NCBI GenBank assembly: GCA_963920765.1
Contig: OY987249.1
Location: 19,998,483-20,062,482, forward strand
Direction of reading: 5' to 3'
Source of the DNA: Ulota crispa
Taxonomy: Eukaryota > Streptophyta > Bryopsida > Orthotrichales > Orthotrichaceae
Length of the DNA stretch: 64,000 bases
In this document: piece by piece, positions 1 to 10,971 of the stretch
Layout of the letters: the number at the start of each line of letters is the position of its first letter
Position numbering within the stretch: the first letter of the stretch is position 1
The notes under the pieces: model-generated
Seen by the model: the letters and a program-made list of their open reading frames with translations, nothing else
The model's database searches: none
Told to the model about the DNA's origin: nothing
Program-made: the position numbers and the translations under genes

Positions 1-1213
1 TTCGTTCACCAGTGAATACGCTATAACAACCTCTAGGAGGTCTTCATGGCTCATTCACGGAGTGACTTGCCCAAATTTTCACAAATCTGATTCATGTGAA
101 CAAAATCGGTGGTGAATGACATATTTGAAACCCCCTATTGAATTATATTTTCTTTCATCAATGTGTTTGTATATTGGTTTTGAATCACTTAGTTTACATT
201 TTCAATATTTTTCATTTGAGTAGGTTTAGATGTCAAATTTCACCTCCAAATGCATTTTTAGGGAAATTTCAGCATCTTTTTTCAACACAAAACATTATAA
301 TCTTCCAATTTGTGTAGCCAAATGACCCCAAATTTGATCCACATCATTTGCAACATGCATACTACAAGATTGTACAATTGAGATTTTCATACTTTACCTA
401 CATTTAGACTTATAACACTTGAAAAGCAAGGATGTGTTTGGGCCTCTTTGGACCTTAGGCAATGATGGATTAAAGGATTGAGCTACTATAATACATACTA
501 TGTACGCTGTTGTATAGTTGATATTTGCTACCAACAAAAAGTTTTAATTTGGGATCTTGACTACCTCCCTATAATAACATTGATCTATATTCTAACTTCT
601 TTGTTGATCTCAAATGTAATGAAGGTGTGGATGCACTTCAAATACAAAAAAAATACCCCGTATTGTACTAGCTGCAAAGGGTTGTCTCGTCCTTTAGGGG
701 TTGAAAAAATATAAAGTGCCATCAATTTTAGAATTTTAAAGTATAATGAGCACTTGAAATTAAATCCCTACACATTTCTACTCTATAGTATCAATAACTT
801 GTAGCAAATATCTTATGCATATTCTTTAGTAGATAATAGCTTTCTGAAAGCATATTCTTTGAATTTCTTCAGAATGTACAAATAATAAGCACAAGACTAA
901 AAAATTCAAATATTCAAATGTAATGCTTGATTTATTTCAAATGCCAGGATATGCTAAAAGCTTTTTTTTGAATGAGTTTTTCTCAAGTTATTGCTTGTGT
1001 TGAGTTCCATAAAGTTAGTTTTTGTATAAGTAATTGAATACAAAGATGTGGAGAGTATCTTCCAAAGTTTTTTACAATTGTAATTATGTGAGTTTTAAAA
1101 GCTTTTCACTAGTGTATGAGTTGAATACTTGCAATATTTGTTGAAGAAATGCAAGTCATTATGAATCTAAGAATTGTTCCTTCTAGGCAAACTTGAAGAA
1201 TTTGAAGGGTGAA
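1..1213. other. AT-rich intergenic DNA with a dispersed repeat copy
   Basis: No gene is supported here; short open frames have no family features. Positions about 190-720 resemble, in inverted orientation, 29,060-29,480. Shared phrases include TTGTTGATCTCAAATG and a conserved GTCCTTTAGGGGTT-like end. The stretch is therefore a copy of a dispersed repeat. Confidence 0.55.
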
Positions 1214-1216
1214 TAA

Positions 1217-1603
1217 GGGCGGCTTCACACTATGGCCGAAGGTTGAGAGGCCGTCGGTTTGCACCAATCAGATTGCACAAAATCAAGAGTCCGGCTGCTC
1301 AAGCCTTCACAATAGAGGCCAAACTCCAAAGGCTGTCATCCACCATTTGCCTACATGGCAGCACTTTATCATTTAAGGTTGACGGTCTCTCAAAGGGAAG
1401 TTTGGGTTCAGCAAAAATGGAGACCCAAACTATGAGCGAGAGGCCATTAGTTTCAGCATTTATTGCTGTCACTTTTAGCATTTATTGCTGTCACTTTCAG
1501 CATTTATCGTCTATTTTCAGCAAATTTTCTTGACCTCTCGGCAAAGTTTAGCCACTCAATTTGAGGGCCTCTTGACTTGGCCGGTCATAGTGTGAAGCCG
1601 CCC
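1217..1603. mobile_element. Tourist-like MITE (PIF/Harbinger type) with TAA target duplication
   Basis: The 387-bp element begins GGGCGGCTTCACACTATGGC and ends with the inverted complement, with one mismatch in the outer 20 bases. It is flanked on both sides by TAA (1214-1216 and 1604-1606). A 3-bp TAA duplication with a GGGC-type terminus is the hallmark of PIF/Harbinger-derived MITEs. No coding capacity is evident. The window also holds a decayed Harbinger transposase near 26 kb, but whether that family mobilised this MITE is not known. Confidence 0.85.
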
Positions 1604-1606
1604 TAA

Positions 1607-3033
1607 GACATGGATGAAGCTTCTTTGTGCTACCTAAAGAAACGAGAGGGTTTGAAAATAAGGCTTGAAAGAAGCATTTATTTGCATGCCTTGCATCTAT
1701 CGTAAGGTGGATTGAGAGAAGTGTGGTGGAATTTACATTGAAGTAGAAGGCTTGTACAAATACTTCAATTATAGGAAGGCATGAGTGTAGAAGGAATGAA
1801 ATTCCAGGGGTGGAGAAATAAGAGAAAATATATACTAACATTTATTATTATTTCCAACCACTTCCTCTTTCACCTTTTCTAAATTTCTGATCTAAGTTTT
1901 TGCCTTCTTCATTTCCGTCACTATTCCTTAGTACATAGTCTACTTCAAACTGTTTTGCAAATTCCTCAAGTATAAATTCAAGCCTTTTTCAAAATGTTTG
2001 AAGTTCTTTTGTTTCTTTTCCTTCTTCTTCCATGCAAAACCTCAAACTAGATACTTGTTAAAAAGATGTTGAACTAGGCGGTTGATGGGAGCAAGAAATT
2101 TGGTGATGGATAGGCAATACAGGGAAACATGAAGCTTAAATCATTTTTTATAAAGGATTGATGTTGATGATGATTTTTTTGAAGAAAGATAAAAAAATTT
2201 ATTGAAGTATTTACGTATCACCTTTATGTAAACAAAGTGGTGGACATAAGAGTATATAAATTTTTGTGAACTAAGATTTAAGCTCGGTATTTTGTGTTGT
2301 CTTGGAGATTACAAATATACCAAACGAAACGCCAAATTGGATGGATTATGAATTGGTTAATATGGACAAAAAGTCTAACAAGCCAATGTTTTGAATGGTA
2401 GGTCTAGTTTCATTGCCTATCAATGTATTTGCAAGTATTTTGTGTTATTGTAATAAGATATGTAATTATATATGGTAATTATATTTATTCAAAATAAATA
2501 TGACATATTGACAAATAAAGAAAAAGAAAAAATCCCATAGAAACAACCCAATCCATTGTCCACGTGGCCATATTTAATGAACTCTAAAAACTCTAAAAAA
2601 GAAGTTTGTGTTGCACTCAAATCTGATTTGATGTATTCTCAGGATACAACGTTCCATGCCAACTATTATATGGATTTCATTGAATTACATGCTATAAAAC
2701 CAATCGTCTATATCTATTAACAATTTGAATATCCACACATTTTTTCATGAACCATTATGGACTTTGCATTTCACAATTGGTGGTCAACCTTTCTTGAACA
2801 TTTTATACATCGAGTTGTGAACTTGTGATGAAAGTCAATGTATCCATGGATGTTGAGTAGGAACAAATGTGGGTGACCGGCACAACCGCCATATTAGCAA
2901 GTTAGTACACTTATACTAAAATGACATTTTGAGATGCCAAAAATAAGCATGTAGTATTGTATTAGGTGGGGTCCATGCCAACAGCTTTGATGTATAATAA
3001 AGAAAAACAGTGCCTCAAATTCAACATTTACAA
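1607..3033. other. AT-rich intergenic DNA
   Basis: I see no gene, RNA gene or clear repeat in this stretch. Open frames are short, and their composition matches the surrounding AT-rich DNA. Confidence 0.5.
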
Positions 3034-3042
3034 TTGTCATAA

Positions 3043-3460
3043 GGGAATTGATACATGTACAACCTCTTCTTGACTATTTTACCACACCCTACCATATATG
3101 GTCAATATTTACAATATTAAAATAGGTGTGGATCATGGGAAAAACACCACCAATTTGAAAATACAACTTGACATAGAAGATGTTGTTTTGAATTTATTTT
3201 TTAGCTCTTAATCTTGCTCATAGTATCAATTAAAAAAACCCATGAATCAAAATAAACATAATTTAAATTTTAATTGATACTATGAGTGGAATTAAGAGCT
3301 AAAAAATAAATTTAGAACAACATTTTCTATATCAAGTTGTATTTTCAAATTAATGATGTTCTTCCTAAGGTCCACACCTATTTTAATATTGTAAATATTG
3401 ACCATATATAGTAGGGTGTGGTAGAGTAGTCAAGCAGGGGATGTACATGTATCAATTTCC
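3043..3460. mobile_element. Foldback MITE with a perfect 9-bp target duplication (Mutator type)
   Basis: Two long arms of roughly 180 bases are near-perfect inverted complements, so the 418-bp element could fold into one hairpin. The ends read GGGAATTGATACATGTAC and its near complement. The same 9 bases, TTGTCATAA, occur directly outside both ends (3034-3042 and 3461-3469). A 9-bp duplication with long inverted repeats is typical of Mutator-like elements. No open frame of interest lies inside. Confidence 0.85.
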
Positions 3461-3723
3461 TTGTCATAATTGATATTACCAAAGAGTGACCAAGTACATT
3501 CTTCATTTCTTCAATTTCAGTTTAAGACTATGCACTTTGCTGGTCCAGAGCAAGCATCAAACAACCAAAAATTAAAGATTTACCAAAAACGCATTTCCAG
3601 CCAAAAAAAATTAAACAAGGTGGTAGTGATTTCGTGAGTGCCCTTAAAATAATCATGATTTTTTAAATTTTAGTTCATTTTACATGTGTATGTTGGCACT
3701 AGGAATTATCAAGTAATTTTTTA

Positions 3724-4136
3724 GGGAATTAATGTGTGCACACCAGGGATTGATATTTGCACATCCTCAGGGAATAAATTTTAGATGTCTACCATCAAAA
3801 AGCTAAATTTGAGAATTTTGAATCCAGATTTGGACTAAGAGACCATGATTTTGTCTAGAACTATAAAAAATGTTGCAATTCAACAACACTCAATGAAAAC
3901 ACTTATCTTTTTTTACAAACAAAAGTAAAAGTAACACTTTTCCCCCTAGCTAAGCTTTTTCACTAGGTGCTGTTCAATTGCAATATTTTTTTATGGTTTT
4001 GGACTAAAACATGATCTCTAAGTCCAAATTTGAATTCAAATTTCTCAAATTTAGCTTTCTAATGGTAGAAATCTAAAATTTACCCCAGCTAGGGGGTGTG
4101 CAAATATCTAACCCCGATATGCACATATCAATTCCC
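3724..4136. mobile_element. Second foldback MITE, related ends
   Basis: The ends are GGGAATTAATGTGTGCACA and the inverted TGTGCACATATCAATTCCC. Inner arms also pair: the block around 3,780-3,870 matches the inverted block around 4,000-4,085. The terminal GGGAATTRAT is shared with the element at 3,043-3,460, so both may be one family. The flanks are T/A-rich and no exact target duplication can be read. Confidence 0.7.
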
Positions 4137-4554
4137 TTATTTTATGATCAAAAGTAAAATTTGTAATAATCTTAAACTTTAAAAAAGTAAAAAATTAGAT
4201 GACTTTATATCAAGCATAGTTTTTATCAAAAAAATTCAAAAATAAATTTTAGGTTAGTTAATGTTGAGGGTGCTATCATGCTTTTAGGACATTGTAACAA
4301 ACCAAAGAAATCAGATATTTTCTATTTAGATTAAAGTGATACTTTTAGCCTCAATAAATATTTTTAAATTTTGAGCTTTTGAAAATCAATTTACTTATGA
4401 CATAAATTTTTATATTGATATATTGATTATTCAAAATTTTATTTTTTATATTAACACTGTATTATTTTGTAAAAAAGTCACGCTGACATGTGACAATTTT
4501 TTTTTAAGGCCGACCTGAAACTTCAAGTTACAGCAATGGATTAAGCTCCTCATG
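4137..4554. other. AT-rich intergenic DNA
   Basis: Very AT-rich sequence between two MITEs. I see no gene or structured repeat. Confidence 0.5.
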
Positions 4555-4952
4555 TAAGGTAGTAGCATCCATAAGCATTGCGTTCCTATGTCCGTCACTT
4601 GATAGTGGCAGGGTTAATCAATAAAAAAACAGATGGTTGTGGGTGATTGAGTGATGGTTATGGGTGATGAAGTGATGGTTGTGAGTGACTAGCATGAGGT
4701 TTTGAGTATCCATCTCACTATTTAAGAACCAACAAGCCTTATGATTAGCATCTCTTACACATGGTTCCTACAATTTTAGTGATTTTGGACTTTGAAAAAT
4801 CTTTGTGAACAAATGCTTGCAGTTGGAACCTTGAAATTGATGCCGATATTTTTAGTTTCCATTTCCTAACTTACAGTATGTTTTTCAAAGTTAGTCAATT
4901 GTTTTACCTACTCCAAACCCTTATTTCCACAATTATGGGTGCGCCTACCTTA
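4555..4952. mobile_element. MITE of the TAAGGTAGGAGCACCCATAA family, copy 1
   Basis: Left end TAAGGTAGTAGCATCCATAA and right end TTATGGGTGCGCCTACCTTA are inverted complements with two mismatches. The interior is short imperfect repeats of GATGGTTATGGGTGAT. No coding frame is present. Other copies lie at 6,048-6,361 and 7,212-7,630, with a right-end fragment near 52,090-52,153. No target duplication is obvious. Confidence 0.75.
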
Positions 4953-6047
4953 AAATGTAAATTCTCATTAGTGGTGAACACAAAGCTATGAATAGTATTC
5001 TAAATAGTGCCACTTACCCCTGAAGGACCAAGTGGCTGTTAACAGCCACATGAGACCTCGGGTACGGTCATATGGAGTTAATTTTTAATGAATGTTCTCA
5101 AAATTGTTACATAAGGTGCAAATATGTATTTCCCAAGTGGAAATCTAATTTTTTCCCTAATTAGATGCCTGGTTCAAAAGTTATATTGCCCAAAAGAAAT
5201 TGGGTAGTTTGGGCAGTTTGAGGATCTTTGGAGAATCTTATGCTAAAATTCTCATCAACTTTTGAAAGTTGGCAAGTATGTAACTACAAAAGCATGGTGT
5301 ACAATTGTCAAAAAAAATTGAGCTCTCACATCACATTTTGAAGGGAGTCAAACTTTGTTATCTATGTTTGGGCACTTTCAAGAAAAAAAAATTCCTCTAA
5401 CTTCAAGCCCTATTTTCTTTCAATACATAAATCCAAATCTCTTGAAACTTTTTTTCACTTATTCCAAATGCTTGTCTTCAACTTTTCACCTTTTAGATTT
5501 CAAATAAAAAACTTCTGCATTGCACAAGAAATCATGAAAGAATGACTAATGTATTGTTAATTCACTAAACCTCCTTGTATTGGAGAGTGATTTAGAATAA
5601 GCTAGACTCTATATTTACATCTGAAAATTTTCATGAGTGAACCTAACATCACATACTTGTGAATGGTCAAAAAGCTCAAATTTGTGTAGAGCAAAAATAT
5701 TACTCTAGGAAGGCTCAAAGTCCGTTGACCTTGTTTTGCAAGAATGAAAAAAAGTTGTTTTTTCACTTCAAACGTTATAATCTTACAATCTGCACGGTCA
5801 AATGGGCTGAATTTTTTTGCACACGTTGGCTTATTGATTTTACAAACTTTTGTATGGTTGAAATTGAGAAAAAAGGTTTTTATTTCTGATTTTGGGCAAT
5901 GCACGAAAAGTTGGCAGTTTTTGAGAATTTTTCTCAAAAAACACCCATGGTCCTTTAGAGGTTAATAAGTATTATTCATTTGGTGAACGGTTCCTTGTGC
6001 AAAAGGAGTTCCATGGATGTATTTTTGGCAATGTTACATTTTTGTTG
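4953..6047. repeat. Intergenic DNA with a dispersed-repeat relative
   Basis: Positions about 5,590-5,960 resemble parts of the repeats at 28,560-28,880 and 33,780-34,110. Shared features are an AAATTTGTGTAGAGCA-like phrase followed by a long run about a Cys-poor AT tract, then GTCCTTTAGAGGTTAA at the end. Overlapping open frames here (5,602-5,965) are on both strands and low in complexity. They are not accepted as genes. Confidence 0.45.
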
Positions 6048-6361
6048 TAAGGTAGGAGCATCCATAAGAGTCAGTTTAAGGGTTTTGAACATGATGAGTA
6101 TAAACAACTAGCAAATTATAGGATCCTATTAGGAATAGAAAAATAATGAGTTTGCACTTTTGAATGTATTATTTGGATATTGTGAGAATAAGTTGTGAAT
6201 TTTTAAAGAGAAAATTGCCATTGCACCCATAACCAACACTAAGGTTTCATGTTCACATGTTGTACATCCTTGTAATTACATCTATTCATTTCCACAAATT
6301 TTCCAAGATTTCACAGGTGACGGTTATGGGGATACAAATGCTTATGGGTGTTCCTACTTTA
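6048..6361. mobile_element. MITE of the TAAGGTAGGAGCACCCATAA family, copy 2
   Basis: Left end TAAGGTAGGAGCATCCATAA pairs with right end TTATGGGTGTTCCTACTTTA. It is 314 bp long and non-coding. The interior differs from the other copies, as expected of MITEs that share only their ends. Confidence 0.7.
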
Positions 6362-6469
6362 AACAACTTACGTCATGCTCTATTTAAAAAGATATAGACT
6401 TTACAAAGTTTGCAAACAACCACAAAAGAAGAAGCCAAAAAACAAAATCACATGGAAATTTGGAATGTC

Positions 6470-6720
6470 TCAACATTGACATATTTTTTGGTATATTGCT
6501 TTAATCTTGAAACATCTCATGGAGATAGTAGATGTGTTGCCATACAATTGGCATTTGTCACCAACAAGAAGTTTTCATTTGAGATCTCGAAAAGCTCACT
6601 AAAACTACATTAGTCTATGTTTCAAATTTCAACTTCTTTGTTGATCTCAAATGTAGTAAGTTATGTGTGGATATTTTTCTTGTATTTGGAATGGAACATT
6701 ATATCAACTGCGCACAAAGG
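6470..6720. repeat. Dispersed repeat copy related to 480-720
   Basis: The order of phrases (CACCAACAAGAAGTTTT, a GAGATC block, AACTTCTTTGTTGATCTC, then a GTGTGGAT block) matches 530-640, matches 18,440-18,560 and, inverted, 29,090-29,220. It is non-coding as far as I can see. Confidence 0.55.
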
Positions 6721-6986
6721 GCCTTTCAAATGTTTAAGGATTTTTTTACACATGTAGATATCCCATTGTTTTGCATAGTTCAACCCTGTTCGAAAAGTCC
6801 ATACAAACATTGATAACCCATATATACTTAAACATGACATATGCATTGTAATTTGACAATTAAACATCAACATTCTTGAACCAAAACCCATTGCATCATG
6901 CAATGGTATTCCGCTGAATTTGTAAAAAAATCAATTATAGCATTTCTGCATGCCATGTGTCATTTTTAGTAATCACAAATACTTGA

Positions 6987-7662
6987 AACACCATATTTGT
7001 TAAATTGGGAAAAACAGAGGTACCATTTTGTACTCCACCTTAAATCCAAAAAGTTACCTTAAATCAAATTTAAAGGTATCACATTTAGTCTGAGCCATTA
7101 AGATTTTTTCTTTTGCAAATTAATCCTCTCAAGTGAGGGCACGTGTACCAAAAAAAGCTATGTGAGCTCAGTTTTAGGTGGCCATTTAAAACTTTTGAAA
7201 GTCCCAAAATGTAAGGTAGGAGCACCCATAACCAAGAAACTTTCTATTTTAGGGTATCTGAGATTATGAAATAGGCTTGAAATTAATATTTTTAGGCTAG
7301 GAAGTGGAAAGAAAAAATATTGGGTTTGTTAAAAAACTTGTGTACATGATCATTTATTTGTGCAATTTATTCAAAGTGCTAAATAGTTTCTTACCTATGA
7401 GCGTTGACAGAGTGAGCTTAAACCATGTATCATGGAGCCTCATATTGCTTTCAATTATAATCAAAACCAAAACATATGTATTCACTATGTGGCCAATCTA
7501 TTGCCACCAAGCACTGTCACTTTTTCTTGTTCAGGAAATGAAAGTAGTGGAATTGGAAACTAAAGCAGCGGAGCTGGGTTTTTTTATCAGGTCACGCCCA
7601 TGGGGACGTGACATGGGTGCTCCTACCTTACTGTCTTTCCCAGTTTAACGAATATGGTGTTT
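6987..7662. mobile_element. MITE of the CCATATTCGTTAATTTGGG family, split by a nested MITE
   Basis: The ends AACACCATATTTGTTAAATTGGG-like and its complement (near 7,638-7,662) flank an interior very similar to the uninterrupted copy at 21,054-21,300. Both contain a GTACTCCACCTTAAAYCC phrase, a GTCTGAGCCA phrase and GAAAGTCCCAAAATG. In this copy a second MITE (7,212-7,630) is inserted directly after CCCAAAATG. Confidence 0.8.
7212..7630. mobile_element. MITE of the TAAGGTAGGAGCACCCATAA family, copy 3, nested
   Basis: Left end TAAGGTAGGAGCACCCATAA and right end CATGGGTGCTCCTACCTTA are inverted complements. The element interrupts the MITE at 6,987-7,662. The intact relative at 21,054-21,300 shows what the unfilled site looked like. 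An open frame of 114 codons spans the element end and has no family features. Confidence 0.8.
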
Positions 7663-8008
7663 TGATTGAAGTTTTGATTTATTTCTTTCACACCATTGTC
7701 ACCGCAGCTTATCAATGATAATTTTATAAGCCACGGCCTACTTCTACTCTTTGTATTTCTCATAAATTTCTAGAACCTTTTTAGGGGTCATTGTTAGATT
7801 ACTTGTGCTTACAAGAAAGTGATTACAACAAAGCAGCTCATGGTCTGACGCTGTGAGTCTGTGACCTAAATTTGTTGCTGCCTTGCAAAGAATTTAGTCA
7901 TGACAGTGGATACCATTGGGTCAAATTAGAATGTGGCCACGGCTTCGGCAAAAGCCTATAATTGTTGAGAATTTCGTCAAGAGGGATTTGGTGGTTTCAT
8001 AAAAAAAA

Positions 8009-8411
8009 GGGAAAATTACAAATAAGGGCATGAAAATGTAAAATATTACAGATAGGGGTGCAGTTTTAAAAAAAATGTGATTTTTTGTAGGAAAATTTTG
8101 GTTTGGACATTGGTTGATTTAGATATATTACATTAAATGTTCGCTAACTTCCAAAAAATTTAAAAGTTTCTAAAAATTGCCATTTACTTTATCAAAATTT
8201 CTTTATTTAGGTTTGATTTGGAGAGTCCTTTAAGTTTTTTAGAAATTAGCTAACATTCAATGTGATGTGTCTAAATCAACCAATGTCCAAATCCAAAAAA
8301 AATTACAATAATTTACATTTTTTTGAAATTGTGCCCCTATTTGTAATTATTTTGAAACTGCACCCCTATCTGTAATATTTTACATTTTCATGTCCCTATT
8401 TGTAACTTCCC
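8009..8411. mobile_element. Foldback MITE, GGGAAAATTACAAATA family, copy 1
   Basis: Long arms pair. The left begins GGGAAAATTACAAATAAGGG and the right ends in a matching CCCTATTTGTAACTTCCC. Deeper in, GGACATTGGTTGATTTAGAT pairs with ATCTAAATCAACCAATGTCC-like sequence. A second copy with the same ends and same inner arms is at 43,954-44,384. It is non-coding. Confidence 0.8.
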
Positions 8412-9361
8412 CTTTAAAAAAATATACTTTAAGTGTAAAGGTAGTTAATGTCAATACTAGAACAAAGCTAGTTGCAATGCAATAGCAACACAAATATGAT
8501 GAAATAATGATTATATCTAAACAAAACTTGATGCATATAAATTGTAACAATCTGATCAACACAAATTGTAACTTCTTATCCATTTCTATTGTCAAGATTA
8601 CATTAAGGTGTGATTATGTTCAAGTGCGATTAGGGTTAAAGTCACAGGAAGGACAGACATGGGAGCAATGAGAATAATTGGAAATAATTGGATGAAATAA
8701 TCGGATGAAAATGTGACCAATTTTGTGATAGAGGGTCGTGACAGAGAGTTGTGACACTTTGCAATTAATATAATAGATGAAGTAAAATTCTAATTAAAAT
8801 TTACCACACAAAAAATTAACCTGCACACATTGAATACATTTTGTATGCTCATGTTCCAACACTTGGGAGTTAGTGATGCTGATTTTTGCATTGGTGTCGT
8901 AACTGTCCTTTCCTAAAACCCTGTCTACGAGATAAAACTTGATAAAATCGTTCATGCAAGCACGTTCATCCATGAGATTTCTACCAACCCTGTTCTGTTA
9001 GATATATAGATTTATTATTCCCAGGATGAGTACAACAAGTACGTGACCGACCGTGAGAAGTATCAGTCAGTGCGGCACCCAAGAGGTGGTTACTCCGATA
9101 ACCAATCCAATTCAAAATAACCTCTTCAAGCACTTAAATTGTAGAGTTTAGGCAGGCAAGTCTTCTACAAGCTAATCCAGCACACGGCATATAGCAATCT
9201 GGCCTATATATTGCACTGTACAGCCGCCGAATCAGCGCCTCCCTTAACTTGTGATACATAAAAAATTGGGTGTTATTCGTTGGTCAAGAAGGCAATGGTT
9301 AAACTGCGAATATAAAGTTGTAACGTGGCTGTGTTTTCGAACTTCAAGAAGCAGGTGCAGG
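8412..9361. other. Intergenic region downstream of the DUF642-like gene
   Basis: No gene is recognised. The last roughly 300 bases are less AT-rich and likely include the 3' untranslated part of the minus-strand gene that ends at 9,362. No polyadenylation signal can be assigned with confidence. Confidence 0.4.
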
Positions 9362-10225
9362 CTAGAAGATGCTATGAGAGCGATGGTAGAACGATAGTGC
9401 AACCGCAGTGGTCAGGATGGGCGTAACACTCTGGCACAGCCCCACCATCTTGCCCAGCGGAGCCGCGGCCAGCTCGTGCTTCCCGCTCATGATCTGCACG
9501 TTGTCAATAAGGGGGCCAAACTTCTCGGACATACTCTCGAATTTGATGATGGTCTGCGCGCCTGTGCCAGTGTAGACGAAGCTCTGCCTCTGCCACGTGA
9601 TGTGCGCCGCCGCGTCCGTGACGTTGTACACGGGGGTCTTCACCACCCACGCATTCACCACGCCGCCCTCCACGGCCGACACCTTCAGCGCTGACCAGAG
9701 GTTGATGGGGCCGTCGGGCATCCGCGCGCAGTCATACTGCACAGTATACGACTTGCCCGTGGCAGCTGGCGCCGCCAACGTCGTGGACAGCGTGCCTTGC
9801 GTGCCGTTGCCCGTGGCGACCGGGTTGTTTAGGTGGATGGCGAACAAGCTCTTGGTCTTGGGCGCCATATTGTATGTGGAGCTCATCACAATCTGCACGC
9901 CCGCTCCGCCCGGCAGCCAGTTGATGATGGCCGTGCTGGTGGCGTCTGCCAGCACAGTCGTGTTGCCCGTCACGTTGGTGAGCTCGAAGTCGCCATTGAT
10001 GAGCGGGATCACATCGCCCTTCACCTTCACCGCGGGCGCGGGTGCGGGCGCCGTGGCGGTGTCGAAGGGTTCGATGTCGTCGTCCCCAAATTGCCACCCC
10101 GTCTCCGTTTCCACCAACTCCGAGTCCATGTCCAGGTCCAGGCCGGAGCAGCTTGCCATTCTCGCACAGCACACCACCATCCACAGAAAACCAACGGTGA
10201 CAGTTATCGTCGCTGGTGACCTCAT
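9362..10225 (-). CDS. DUF642-like secreted protein, single galactose-binding-like domain
   Basis: A single open frame encodes 287 residues from the ATG at 10,225. An upstream in-frame ATG at 10,282 would add 19 residues, but the 10,225 start places a hydrophobic signal peptide (ITVTVGFLWMVVCCA) at the N terminus. After an acidic, Ala-Pro-rich linker comes a DUF642-like beta-sandwich. It shows an IPLINGDFE start, a tryptophan in INWLPGG, and a GPLIDNVQI end that parallels the family's CGPLIDDV motif, here with Phe instead of Cys. Known DUF642 proteins are plant cell-wall proteins that bind pectin or cellulose and usually carry two such domains; only one is visible here. The C terminus is hydrophobic (LTTAVALSFY), so GPI anchoring is possible. 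There are no introns, and base composition is much more GC-rich than the flanks. Family assignment is from motifs, not an alignment. Confidence 0.65.
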   Translation of the reverse strand: MRSPATITVTVGFLWMVVCCARMASCSGLDLDMDSELVETETGWQFGDDDIEPFDTATAPAPAPAVKVKGDVIPLINGDFELTNVTGNTTVLADATSTAIINWLPGGAGVQIVMSSTYNMAPKTKSLFAIHLNNPVATGNGTQGTLSTTLAAPAATGKSYTVQYDCARMPDGPINLWSALKVSAVEGGVVNAWVVKTPVYNVTDAAAHITWQRQSFVYTGTGAQTIIKFESMSEKFGPLIDNVQIMSGKHELAAAPLGKMVGLCQSVTPILTTAVALSFYHRSHSIF

Positions 10226-10282
10226 GCCGAAAATGGTACTTATACTCTCAAAAATTCTGCATATAAATGATGGCATGTACAT

Positions 10283-10850
10283 TGCATTAGTAAGCGTTCT
10301 GTCATTTTCATGCCTTCTCTAAACTTAAGCCAACATACAAACGGTTTGGGTATACACTCCACTCCTTGAAAACATAATGGAAAAAAATGTTACATGGAAT
10401 ACAAGGCTGGCGTGAGAGGGCAGCAATAAAGTCAGAAACAATGTATGCTTGCGTTATTTTAAGAAAAACGGCAAAGCCAAATTCATGTGGAGGACAGTCT
10501 CATGTAAAGCTATAATTATATAAATGCATACACATGTGTATAATGCTTCATCAGTCGAAATTTGTTCGGCGACATACAATTCTGTGGAGGGTATGAGTCA
10601 CCATTAACGGCGAGCCAGGGCAACAAGTCTTCATGGATAAGTGCGATCAAACCATAGCCAAGAGCTAGCCAAGACATGTATCAAAAATGAGAAAATAACT
10701 TACTTGGATGAAAGCGTGTATGGCGCGCGATCAAGGGAAAGCATGCATGTCTTACTTGGCAGATTACTGTGACAATGATGAGTAATCCTCTCGCGTGCGC
10801 GACGTTGGCTTCATTTCTTACAGGCAGTATCCCTGTCCTGATTCGAATCA
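10283..10850. other. Upstream region of the DUF642-like gene
   Basis: No gene is seen. The region presumably holds the minus-strand gene's promoter and leader. No TATA box or other element can be assigned with confidence. Confidence 0.35.
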
Positions 10851-10971
10851 GGGGAAACCATGGTCAAATCTACAAAAAGTTGACAAAAGAATGTGACCTA
10901 ATCTACAGTAACCGTAGATTAGGTCACATTTTTTTTGTCAACTTTTTGTAGATTTGACCATCATTTTCCCG
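10851..10971. repeat. Near-perfect 121-bp hairpin
   Basis: The left arm (GGTCAAATCTACAAAAAG, then TTGACAAAAGAATGTGACC, then TAATCTAC) is matched almost base for base by the right arm. The loop is about seven bases, AGTAACC. The outermost bases (GGGGAAACCA on the left, TCATTTTCCC on the right) also pair with small gaps. It may be a minimal MITE or a small-RNA hairpin; the sequence alone cannot tell which. No target duplication is clear. Confidence 0.85.

Noticed and set aside
9597-10322. 241-codon plus-strand frame opposite the DUF642-like gene
   Set aside because: It is antisense to a gene with a signal peptide and family motifs. Its composition is explained by codon bias of the real strand.
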